From: Methylovulum psychrotolerans
GTDB taxonomy: Bacteria > Pseudomonadota > Gammaproteobacteria > Methylococcales > Methylomonadaceae
Direction of reading: 5' to 3'
DNA length: 38,073 bases
NCBI RefSeq assembly: GCF_002923755.1
Contig: NZ_PGFZ01000009.1
Coordinates: 118,288 to 156,360 of the forward strand
Within the stretch, counting starts at the first letter, position 1. Each line of letters opens with the position of its first letter. The notes under the pieces were generated by a model. The model was given only the letters and a program-made list of their open reading frames with translations. It was not told the origin of the DNA and did not search any database. Shown here piece by piece: positions 16,829 to 24,582 of this stretch. The position numbers and the translations under genes were made by a program.

Positions 16829-18505
16829 CAGCAAACCCCACGGGCGTGGGGAAGACCCAATAAATACGGTCGAATAATTGCCGCCGTCAGAAACACCCCC
16901 ACGGGCGTGGGGAAGACCCAAAACGTCGCACTCCCTCAGCACCAACAACGGAAACACCCCCACGGGCGTGGGGAAGACACGCGGATGCCGTGAATCGAAT
17001 CTCTTAAGCTGGAAACACCCCCACGGGCGTGGGGAAGACAGCAATGGCGCTATAACACGAGAGTGGTACATGGAAACACCCCCACGGGCGTGGGGAAGAC
17101 CTCGTTGCTTAGGTTTAGGTCGAGGCCGATGTGAGAAACACCCCCACGGGCGTGGGGAAGACGGCAAATGGCTAATGACACAAATCAGTCAACGAGAAAC
17201 ACCCCCACGGGCGTGGGGAAGACATTTCCCCGTGAGCAATCGCCTGTGCAACGGCAGAAACACCCCCACGGGCGTGGGGAAGACGATAATGCCGCGCCTG
17301 ACAAGTCAGCGGTTACGGAAACACCCCCACGGGCGTGGGGAAGACCAAACGATTGAAGCACTCGTAATAATAGCCCTTGGAAACACCCCCACGGGCGTGG
17401 GGAAGACAATCCCGCTGTAAGACCGCCATAAATCGCTATAGAAACACCCCCACGGGCGTGGGGAAGACCCCAATACGGTCGATGTGGCTTGTGCAGTGGT
17501 GGAAACACCCCCACGGGCGTGGGGAAGACAAAATAATGTTGAATATAGAAATAGCTCTGATAGAAACACCCCCACGGGCGTGGGGAAGACAATATTGCCC
17601 ACAAGCAATTACGCGCCGACGTGGAAACACCCCCACGGGCGTGGGGAAGACAGCCCGCTGGACGGAATACCCATCGTAATACCAGAAACACCCCCACGGG
17701 CGTGGGGAAGACCGACATATAACAACACAACAGGCGTTTTTAACGAAACACCCCCACGGGCGTGGGGAAGACTCCGCCAGCGTGGTATTCTTTTGCGCCT
17801 TCTTGGAAACACCCCCACGGGCGTGGGGAAGACTTGGCTCAACGACATCCAGCGCAACGCCAACAAGAAACACCCCCACGGGCGTGGGGAAGACGTAAGG
17901 TTATACGAATCATAAAAAGGGGCTTGGGAAACACCCCCACGGGCGTGGGGAAGACGCCGGAGCCGAAGGATAGCTGATTAACGTACCGGAAACACCCCCA
18001 CGGGCGTGGGGAAGACAATACCGGGTATCCGGCCACAGATTTGCAAGAAGAAACACCCCCACGGGCGTGGGGAAGACAAATAGCAATACAAATCAATGGG
18101 TTGTTATTGAGAAACACCCCCACGGGCGTGGGGAAGACCTAGCCGATAAAGCGCGGGTTACGGTTCCCGCAGAAACACCCCCACGGGCGTGGGGAAGACC
18201 AGGGGCGGCGACTTACAGCAGCTCGACGGGTGGAAACACCCCCACGGGCGTGGGGAAGACATGCCGCCACCCCTTGCCCAGTAGCTCTTTCGGGAAACAC
18301 CCCCACGGGCGTGGGGAAGACTGTTCAACAATTGCTTGTGTGGATCGTCGCGCCAGAAACACCCCCACGGGCGTGGGGAAGACCCCAACCTGGGCGGATT
18401 TTTTACGACTTACCCGGAAACACCCCCACGGGCGTGGGGAAGACTTGAGTTTGCCCTAACTGCCATAGAGCGCGGTAGAAACACCCCCACGGGCGTGGGG
18501 AAGAC
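16829..18505 (-). CRISPR. type I-E CRISPR array, 28 repeats and 27 spacers
   Basis: The 28-base repeat reads, on the plus strand, GAAACACCCCCACG followed by GGCGTGGGGAAGAC. Repeats begin at 16829 (degraded in its first 12 bases), 16890, 16951, 17012, 17073, 17135, 17196 and so on to 18478. Spacers are mostly 33 bases; four are 34 and one is 32. The reverse complement, which starts GTCTTCCCCACG and ends GGTGTTTC, matches the orientation of the E. coli I-E repeat. Transcription is therefore predicted on the minus strand from the leader at the right. The degraded repeat at 16829 is the old, trailer end, as expected. The stem is CCCCAC/GTGGGG with a GCCC loop, the substrate for Cas6e. Confidence 0.97.
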
Positions 18506-18581
18506 ACCAACATTTTGTGGTGAAATTTCTTTTAACAACAATATATAGTATAAAATCCAGTTGCGGTTTTCATGTTACGGC
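18506..18581 (-). promoter_or_regulatory. CRISPR leader
   Basis: 76 bases between the end of cas2 and the first (newest) repeat, AT-rich as leaders are. On the minus strand it holds a tatactatatatt stretch that could serve as a -10 box for the pre-crRNA promoter. No clear IHF site could be assigned by eye. The region is short, so the promoter may extend into the cas2 end. Confidence 0.6.
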
Positions 18582-18965
18582 TCAAAATGGCGGCTTTTTA
18601 TGGGTGGTGACGGATGCTTCTGACGGCGTTTGTACGGCATTGTTTGTTTCTGGCAAAGGGGCTTCAGTCTGGTTGGCGGAGTAAAAGTCATCTTTTTCCA
18701 ACACCAGTTGCAAACCTGAAATGTCAATCATACTTCGCCGCGTGTCGCCGATACCTTGAATCTCGTAACCCGGCGGTTGATTGATCCGGCGAAAAATCAT
18801 TACGCCGCTGTTGGGCGGGCAATGCCGGTAAAGGTAGTCGATTACTTTTTTGGCTACGGAGTCTTTTAGTCCCGACACAAAGACGTTCGGGCGTGGCTCG
18901 ACAAACCACAGCTTCATCCTGCCCCTCACCGCAGGCGGCAGGTCATTCGCTATTACGATTAGCAT
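18582..18965 (-). CDS. cas2: Cas2, type I-E, with C-terminal extension
   Basis: 127 residues. It opens MLIVIANDLPPAVRGRMKLW then FVEPRPNVFVSG, the signature of Cas2 of type I-E (CasF/Cas2e). The core ends around GLQLVLEK near residue 92. About 35 residues rich in Thr, Pro, Ser and Glu follow (APLPETNNAVQTPSEAS), which are absent from the usual 94-97 residue protein and look disordered. It pairs with Cas1 to integrate spacers. It overlaps the cas1 end by 23 bases. Confidence 0.93.
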   Translation of the reverse strand: MLIVIANDLPPAVRGRMKLWFVEPRPNVFVSGLKDSVAKKVIDYLYRHCPPNSGVMIFRRINQPPGYEIQGIGDTRRSMIDISGLQLVLEKDDFYSANQTEAPLPETNNAVQTPSEASVTTHKKPPF

Positions 18966-19833
18966 GTTGTTTTACCCCCAAACTGTCTTCAATGTCTTTT
19001 GCCACTATGGTTAATAAATCCATGTCAATGACCCGTTTTCTAAAGGCGTTTGCCACTTTATGTTTGTTATAACGCCCGCCCATTTCCAGGGTCAAGGCAA
19101 AAGCCAAATCAATGCACAACTGTTCTTTATACAAATCCGCCAAATCATAAATGAACGGCAAGGGGCTGCCGGAATGGATAAAGCCAATATGCGGCGAATA
19201 ACCTAGGGCATGGACAGCCGAGGTTAAAATACCATACAAAGCGGCATTGGTGGACGTTAATATCTGGTTGGTTATATCGCCCATTTCAAATTTGCCCGGC
19301 AGGTAGCTCCGGCCTTTCCAGCCGACTTTATACTGTTGGGCTTTTTGTTCGTATAACTCGCGGACACGGTAACCTTCCATGCCCATCATTTCTTTCAGGG
19401 TCTTCCCCGTCAGTTCGGCTTTGGGGAAACGCTTGGCGAACATGCGCCGTGCCACGTCCACTGATTTTTTGTCATCACAGGCTATCAGCATTTGTTTTTT
19501 CAGGTTTCGGGTGTTGCTGGTGGGTGTGACACCGGCGGCGTAAAACAACAGCGAGTCTTCGCCTACCCAACACACCGAGCAATTCGCCGCCGCCGTGACT
19601 TTAATTGCTTCATGGGTCACGGTTGTGCCAGGGCCTAGCAACAGGCAGTTGAGGGTGGCGATGGGCAACCGCACCACATTACCGTCACAATCGAGCCATT
19701 TCACCGAGCTGTCGTCAATCTCTAAGCGTCCGCGCTCCAAGTAAATAAAAGGGTATTTGTCTTTTATTTGTGGCAGGGTGTCGCGGGTGACTTTGATGAT
19801 TAAACGGGTGATGTCGTTGTTGTCTTCAGCCAT
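18943..19833 (-). CDS. cas1: Cas1, type I-E spacer integrase
   Basis: 296 residues. Catalytic metal residues are seen as E153 in GMEGYRVREL, H220 in GFIHSGSPLPF and D233 in DLADLYKEQL. These match E141, H208 and D221 of E. coli Cas1. The protein forms the Cas1-Cas2 complex that inserts new spacers at the leader end. It starts about 60 bases after the cas5e stop and overlaps cas2. Nothing is missing, so adaptation should be functional. Confidence 0.95.
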   Translation of the reverse strand: MAEDNNDITRLIIKVTRDTLPQIKDKYPFIYLERGRLEIDDSSVKWLDCDGNVVRLPIATLNCLLLGPGTTVTHEAIKVTAAANCSVCWVGEDSLLFYAAGVTPTSNTRNLKKQMLIACDDKKSVDVARRMFAKRFPKAELTGKTLKEMMGMEGYRVRELYEQKAQQYKVGWKGRSYLPGKFEMGDITNQILTSTNAALYGILTSAVHALGYSPHIGFIHSGSPLPFIYDLADLYKEQLCIDLAFALTLEMGGRYNKHKVANAFRKRVIDMDLLTIVAKDIEDSLGVKQHANRNSE

Positions 19834-19895
19834 AAAATCCCCAAACAGGTTTGCCGATATTACAAAACATTAGGTTGTTAAAGAGCATGGGCACC

Positions 19896-20630
19896 TTAGT
19901 CCGCGCTTGAACCGGCGCTTATTACGGTTACCCGGCGGTCACGATAGCGTTTTTGTTCGCCAAATTGTAACGGCACATCCGTTAGCGTTAACACTTCACC
20001 CTCGTGTTCGCCTTCCTGGACACGAAAATCCAGCAGCAAGTGTTTTTCCGTTGCGATAGCGACGGCTTGAGCGTCCGCTTCCGCTTCGGTGCCGAAGGCG
20101 CCGCGATACACCATATCACTCGGCACACAGGCTTTACGCCCCAAGTATAAGTCCCAAACGGGCTGTTGTAAGGCTTGGGCAAGGGCTTGCGCCTTATCAG
20201 TAGGCACTTCTAGCAGCACGGCAAAATACGCGTCTTGCAGATAATAACGGTAAGTCATTTTTGTACCCCCGCCGACGGCTTTTTTACCTTCGGCGGTTTT
20301 GGGGATGAGCAAGGTTTGCCACGGGTCGCCGTCGTCATAGCCGCTGCCGACCATCTGAAAATCACGCAGTAAGGGTTCAGGGTCATGTTTGACGGTTGCG
20401 CCGTCGGCATCGCTTCGGCTCCGCGCAAACGCCAAGACCGTCTGTTTTAGCGGTGCAAATTCCGCCAACAGTTCGGTTTGTTCGCCGCCTGCGCCCAGCG
20501 CACAGCACAGCAAGCCCAACACCCCCGATTTGGTCGGGAAGTTAAGGGTGTCGCGCCGCCCGAATTTGGAATCATGCCCCCACGCTTGCAGCGGGGCTTG
20601 CAACCAGAGCAATAAATACCGGCTTGCCAT
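19896..20630 (-). CDS. cas5e: Cas5e (CasD) Cascade subunit
   Basis: 244 residues. The start YLLLWLQAPLQAWGHDSKFG then RRDTLNFPTKSGVLGLLCCA is the classic Cas5e opening. The protein caps the 5' handle of crRNA in Cascade. Later parts include the glycine-containing GAFGTEAEADA and DVPLQFGEQKRYRDRRV. The gene follows cas7e with essentially no gap, so it is co-translated. Length is close to the family norm of about 225-250. Confidence 0.94.
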   Translation of the reverse strand: MASRYLLLWLQAPLQAWGHDSKFGRRDTLNFPTKSGVLGLLCCALGAGGEQTELLAEFAPLKQTVLAFARSRSDADGATVKHDPEPLLRDFQMVGSGYDDGDPWQTLLIPKTAEGKKAVGGGTKMTYRYYLQDAYFAVLLEVPTDKAQALAQALQQPVWDLYLGRKACVPSDMVYRGAFGTEAEADAQAVAIATEKHLLLDFRVQEGEHEGEVLTLTDVPLQFGEQKRYRDRRVTVISAGSSAD

Positions 20631-20631
20631 G

Positions 20632-21771
20632 TTAAGCCCCGACGTGGGTTTTTAAGGCCGCCACCAGGTCGTCAATGCTGAAAGTGTCGTCTTCGCCAAA
20701 GGTGTAGTCACCTTGTTTGCCAAATAATGAGCCGTACAGTTTTTCTTTTTTCGCCAGATAGTCGCTCAATGCTTGGATGCTCGGTTGCAAATAGCCGCCC
20801 TCTTTGGCTTTGATGGGGGCTTCAAACGGCACTTGCAGACGCTGGCCTTTACGCACCAACACTTTGGCGAATTCCCAGGCGGATGCGCCGGACATGGTGG
20901 TTTGGCGGGCGCTGGGTACGGCAACAAACAAGGCTTTGGTGAAGGCTTCGACCGCGTCGGCGAGGTTTTGCCCGGCAAGCGATTGGTAAAGCTGGCCTAG
21001 GTTTAGGCTGATGTAGCGGTAATAGGTCGCGGAGTTGAATTCCAGGCTGCCCATGTGCGCGGAACCGGGTTCGGTTTGTTTATCATCCAATGCGGTAAAA
21101 AACTCCACTTCGGAACTGACCTTGTGGGTGGATATGGCGTGGGCAAACGAGGCGGCGGCTTCAACATTCAGTTCCGCCGCTTGCGCCACCATGCGCCCAA
21201 ACAAGACGATGTCGAGCGCGTCGACGGCTTCGGCGACATTGCCGATCAAGGCCGCCATTTCCTTGGCTTGTTTTTTGGCATCTTTTTGGGTGATGACGAG
21301 GTCGGGGTTAAAGCCGGCTTGGGCAAATGCGTCAGCCAAGAGGGCGATTTCTTTCGGGCTTAAAAATAATAAGGTGTCGGTTTTTTCTTGCGCGGGATCA
21401 GCGTCGGCTTCTTCAAGGGCTTCGGTGCCTTTGGCCTTTTTGGGTTTTTTGTCGTCTTTTTTCTTGATGAAGATTTGTTCTATTTTGTCGCCGCAGGCTT
21501 TGGCCTGTTCATTTTCCGCGCCTTTGTCGCGGCAGGCGGAGGCCACCATTTCTGAAATCAGTTTGGTTCTTGCGCCGTGGACAACGCCCAAATCGTGCAG
21601 GGCTAAGCGTACCTGACGTTTCCAGCATTGTGAGCTGACGCGGGCACGCGGCACGCCGCCCACCATGGCTGATTTTGGGCTGCCGACATCATCGCGGTTT
21701 AAGCAACTGACCGGAAACGATTGCAAAATATGAAACTCGATAACGTGACCTTTAAACGGATTTGTACTCAT
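20632..21771 (-). CDS. cas7e: Cas7e (CasC) Cascade backbone subunit
   Basis: 379 residues. Typical Cas7e text is present: IEFHILQSFPVSCLNRDDVG, then VGGVPRARVSSQCWKRQVR. Later come the SLEFNSATYYRYISLNL segment and TTMSGASAWEFAKVLVRKG. Six copies of this protein form the Cascade backbone along crRNA. Residues about 103-131 are a lysine- and acid-rich insertion (KKKDDKKPKKAKGTEA) compared with the E. coli protein of 363 residues; it is probably a surface loop. A solitary CRISPR-like repeat lies 32 bases before its ATG. Confidence 0.95.
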   Translation of the reverse strand: MSTNPFKGHVIEFHILQSFPVSCLNRDDVGSPKSAMVGGVPRARVSSQCWKRQVRLALHDLGVVHGARTKLISEMVASACRDKGAENEQAKACGDKIEQIFIKKKDDKKPKKAKGTEALEEADADPAQEKTDTLLFLSPKEIALLADAFAQAGFNPDLVITQKDAKKQAKEMAALIGNVAEAVDALDIVLFGRMVAQAAELNVEAAASFAHAISTHKVSSEVEFFTALDDKQTEPGSAHMGSLEFNSATYYRYISLNLGQLYQSLAGQNLADAVEAFTKALFVAVPSARQTTMSGASAWEFAKVLVRKGQRLQVPFEAPIKAKEGGYLQPSIQALSDYLAKKEKLYGSLFGKQGDYTFGEDDTFSIDDLVAALKTHVGA

Positions 21772-21803
21772 TTGCCTGCCTTAAATTAAAAATAAAGTGA
21801 AAA

Positions 21804-21831
21804 GAAACACCCCCACGCGTGTGGGGAAAAT
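21804..21831 (-). repeat. solitary CRISPR-like repeat inside the cas operon
   Basis: The 28 bases on the plus strand read GAAACACCCCCACG then CGTGTGGGGAAAAT. They match the array repeat at 24 positions. In transcript orientation (minus strand) the six-base stem CCCCAC/GTGGGG is intact, the loop is ACGC instead of GCCC, and the last 13 bases including the 8-base 5' handle (GGTGTTTC) are identical to the array repeat. The two changes in the first three bases lie outside the stem. It sits between cas6e and cas7e, in the sense orientation of the mRNA. It could be a Cas6e cleavage site in the cas transcript, or a one-repeat pseudo-crRNA with regulatory function. Confidence 0.85.
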
Positions 21832-21868
21832 CTTTGCCGGGGATTGGCTTTCGCTAGCACCAAAAATA

Positions 21869-22501
21869 TTAAATGGGCACAATCTGTAACAGTCCGGCCC
21901 CAAATGCCCGTCCGCGTCCTATGCCGTTTTGAAAGCTTTGGACAAATTTGGCCTGATCGGTCACAGCCAAGCGCCCGATTAGTTTGGCTTGGCTTTGGGT
22001 GATGGTTTGCTCGTTTTTTTGGAAGCGTTTCACGTCAATTTCCCTGACTTCCAAATGTGCGGGGCTGACGGTAAAGCCCCACTGCGGGGCTTTGTTGACA
22101 AACCAGTCGGCTATTTTTTCGCGGGTGCCGGTGTCGTCACCGGATAACGCGGTTATGGCGACCAGCTTTTTCGTGGTGTTGTCGCGCTTGGTGGGGTTGA
22201 TGACGACTTCAAAACGGTAGTGGCTGTTAGCCAAAAAGCTGTCGGCAATTTTTTTAATGGTCAGTTCGCCGTGTTCGGGGAGGTTCGGCTGGCGGTTGGA
22301 GAGGATTAAAATTTTCCGCCCATGAAAATCTCCGCCTTTGTCGGCATATAAGATGCCGCTGGGCAGGCTTTTTTGTTTGTCCGCTTCGCTGCGGATGTCG
22401 GCAAACAGGCCATAAACGACGCGGTGAATGGAGTAGGCGTCGGTGACTTTTAAGGCTTTCAGGTCGGCGCGGCTTAAGTGCAAGGCACTGGCAATCATCA
22501 T
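21869..22501 (-). CDS. cas6e: Cas6e (CasE) crRNA endonuclease
   Basis: About 210 residues from ATG 22501, which overlaps the cse2 stop (ATGA-type junction). An in-frame start at 22549 would add 16 residues. Family marks are AYSIHRVVYGLFAD near the N-terminus, with the active-site His region, and the glycine-rich C-terminal GIGRGRAFGAGLLQI. The enzyme cuts pre-crRNA at the base of the repeat stem and stays bound to the 3' hairpin. Its place directly after cse2 and before cas7e is unusual for type I-E, where it normally follows cas5e. Confidence 0.93.
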   Translation of the reverse strand: MMIASALHLSRADLKALKVTDAYSIHRVVYGLFADIRSEADKQKSLPSGILYADKGGDFHGRKILILSNRQPNLPEHGELTIKKIADSFLANSHYRFEVVINPTKRDNTTKKLVAITALSGDDTGTREKIADWFVNKAPQWGFTVSPAHLEVREIDVKRFQKNEQTITQSQAKLIGRLAVTDQAKFVQSFQNGIGRGRAFGAGLLQIVPI

Positions 22502-23040
22502 GCGTCGGCCTCCCCGGTTGTGGTATGGCGGTAGAAGTTTTGCGCCCAACGGGATTTGACGCGTTGCCGCTGGTCGTCACTATGAAAGCCGCGTAAATCT
22601 TGCAATAGCGACGCGTAATCCAAGGGGATGCCTGCTTTGGAATCGATCAAGCTAAACAAGGGGCGTAGCACACGGCAGGCTTCGTCAATATCATCACAGG
22701 CCAGCAAGCGCCGTAATTTGGCTTTGGCTTGGTCGCTGTTGTTGCCGTCTTCGTAGCAACGGGCTATCGCTTCTCCGATGCGCATGGCACCGTTTTGGCT
22801 GGCTTTTGCTTTTGCGATGGCCGAGGCAATGGTGGCGTAAGGGAGGCGTTCGTAATCTTTGTCAATGTCGATAAACCGTGCGAGATATTCCCAGCATTGG
22901 TATTCGGTGGCCGGATTGTCGGCACGTTTAAATGCCGCCGCCACGCCATTGTCGGTTTGCGTCAAGTCGATAATGAAGTTAACAAATTGCGTGCTTTTAT
23001 TGGGTTGTGTGCTTTTATGGGATCGCGTCATTTCGCTCAT
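22498..23040 (-). CDS. cse2: Cse2 (Cas11e) Cascade small subunit
   Basis: 180 residues. Identification rests on position (between cas8e and cas6e, overlapping each by 4 bases), the all-helical composition and pieces such as YQCWEYLARFIDIDKDYERL, then LRRLLACDDIDEACRVLRPL and LDYASLLQDLRGFHSD, all of which fit CasB/Cse2. Two copies line the belly of Cascade and stabilise the R-loop. Nothing unusual was seen. Confidence 0.9.
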   Translation of the reverse strand: MSEMTRSHKSTQPNKSTQFVNFIIDLTQTDNGVAAAFKRADNPATEYQCWEYLARFIDIDKDYERLPYATIASAIAKAKASQNGAMRIGEAIARCYEDGNNSDQAKAKLRRLLACDDIDEACRVLRPLFSLIDSKAGIPLDYASLLQDLRGFHSDDQRQRVKSRWAQNFYRHTTTGEADA

Positions 23041-24542
23041 GCTTTAGCCTGTTCTGGTTGGTTTGCATCTTTTAAGTAGCTGCCAAGCTTCGGTAAATTG
23101 CCTGCCCACGCCGTCAATTGCCTTGCGCTATGGTTGGGGCAGAAACTGTCGTAGGATTTTTGGGCAAATTGTGCGAAGGTTTTGCGTATGGCTTTGGCTT
23201 GGTTGCCGTCGGCGCAAGCATTCACTAGGGTTTGAAACTGCCGCTCGCACAGTTGCCAATATAAATGGCTTGCCATCGCCGCCTGCTTTTTGCCTTCGGC
23301 TTTTTGGCTTTTGAAATAATTGAGGGTGGCGCTGTAAACGATTTTGGAGAGTTGGTCGAGTTCCGCCATTTCGAGCTGTAAATTGCTGAACCACATCTCG
23401 CCAAAGTCCTCTTGCGGCAACATCAGCGCCGACTCGACAAAGTCATCGCTGCCCCCAGTATATTGTTCGCCGGCATTGCTGCTGACCCGCAAGCCGCCCG
23501 ACCAAATGCCCAAGGTGTCGGTGCGGTCGCGGGCGCGGCCTAAACCGAGGCGCAACTGGTAACAATCGAACCCTTGGCTGCCGTTTTGTGAGAGGAAACC
23601 CAGCAAAGCCGTTAAGAAACGCCAAGGGCGTTTTTCTGGGTCGACCCAGATCGCTTTCGGGTCTTTGCCGGAAAAATCCGCTGAGACGCTAGGATCAAGT
23701 AACCCGTCTTTATAACCCAAATGGGCGATGCCTTCGGAATAGTGCAAGCCTGTGTCGGCCAATAAACAAAACCGTGATAGCGGCAATAACCGCCCCATGA
23801 GGCTGTTTTGCAAATGTTTTGCGGTTGGGCAATTTTCGCCGTCTGGCATGGTTTCCCATGGGGCGATACCTAAGCCGTCGGCATACGGCAAGCTGTTAAT
23901 TTGGTCTTGGCTAAACACATTGAGCCATAAGGTTTGCCATAGGTTGCCGCCGAGCAAAAAATTGTGCATAAAGCCCATGAACCCTAGCGAGCTTCCTGGC
24001 CTTCCGGTGGCGGGCTTGCCTTTGTCGTTGGTTTTGCCTGAGTAACCCGCTGACAAAACGACGCTGTTGTCGGTTTTTTTGCCGCCTAAGCCAAAGCCCA
24101 TCAGCACGACAATCAGCACGGCTTTTTCAGCGTCGCTTAAGGTTTTTTCGACTTGTGACTGGGTTAATACGGTGGTGTTGCCTGTGGAAATTTCGGCAAA
24201 TACCGCGCCATAAGGCTGTACACTGGCGGCTTTAATGGCGGGCATTTGCAAAAACGGTTTATCGCCATACAAGTCGAAGCTATCGCGCCATTGCTCCAGA
24301 TAAGCCAGGCACTTTTCCGCCATGCCTGCCGCGCCTAAAGTTGCCCAAGCGTTTTCATCTGCTGGCGTGTACGCGGCTTGGGCGATGGCGAGCAGCAATT
24401 TGGTCAAGGCGATTTTTTGTACCGGATTGCCGCCTAAGGCACGGTAGCTGGGGTTGGTAAAAAGCTGTTTTAAACTGACCCGCCCAACATCGGCAATCGG
24501 TATCCAAGGTTCATCAATTAAAGAAAATCTGGTTTCTGTCAT
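23037..24542 (-). CDS. cas8e: Cas8e (Cse1/CasA) Cascade large subunit
   Basis: 501 residues, the usual size. The start FSLIDEPWIPIADVGRVSLK, the segment LYGDKPFLQMPAIKA, and LLGGNLWQTLWLNVFSQDQI are characteristic of Cse1. It recognises the PAM and recruits Cas3. A 40-base gap separates it from cas3 upstream; it overlaps cse2 by 4 bases downstream. Confidence 0.95.
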   Translation of the reverse strand: MTETRFSLIDEPWIPIADVGRVSLKQLFTNPSYRALGGNPVQKIALTKLLLAIAQAAYTPADENAWATLGAAGMAEKCLAYLEQWRDSFDLYGDKPFLQMPAIKAASVQPYGAVFAEISTGNTTVLTQSQVEKTLSDAEKAVLIVVLMGFGLGGKKTDNSVVLSAGYSGKTNDKGKPATGRPGSSLGFMGFMHNFLLGGNLWQTLWLNVFSQDQINSLPYADGLGIAPWETMPDGENCPTAKHLQNSLMGRLLPLSRFCLLADTGLHYSEGIAHLGYKDGLLDPSVSADFSGKDPKAIWVDPEKRPWRFLTALLGFLSQNGSQGFDCYQLRLGLGRARDRTDTLGIWSGGLRVSSNAGEQYTGGSDDFVESALMLPQEDFGEMWFSNLQLEMAELDQLSKIVYSATLNYFKSQKAEGKKQAAMASHLYWQLCERQFQTLVNACADGNQAKAIRKTFAQFAQKSYDSFCPNHSARQLTAWAGNLPKLGSYLKDANQPEQAKA

Positions 24543-24582
24543 TAAATATTTCCGTTATCGGTTAGTAAATAGCCGGGCTTTT

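Noticed and set aside
16857-17501. Two spacers sharing the 11 bases aatacggtcga
   Set aside because: The rest of the two spacers differs, so this is more likely chance than a shared target.
16878-18548. Many open frames on both strands in the CRISPR array, with repeated protein text
   Set aside because: They are the repeat translated in different frames and are not genes.
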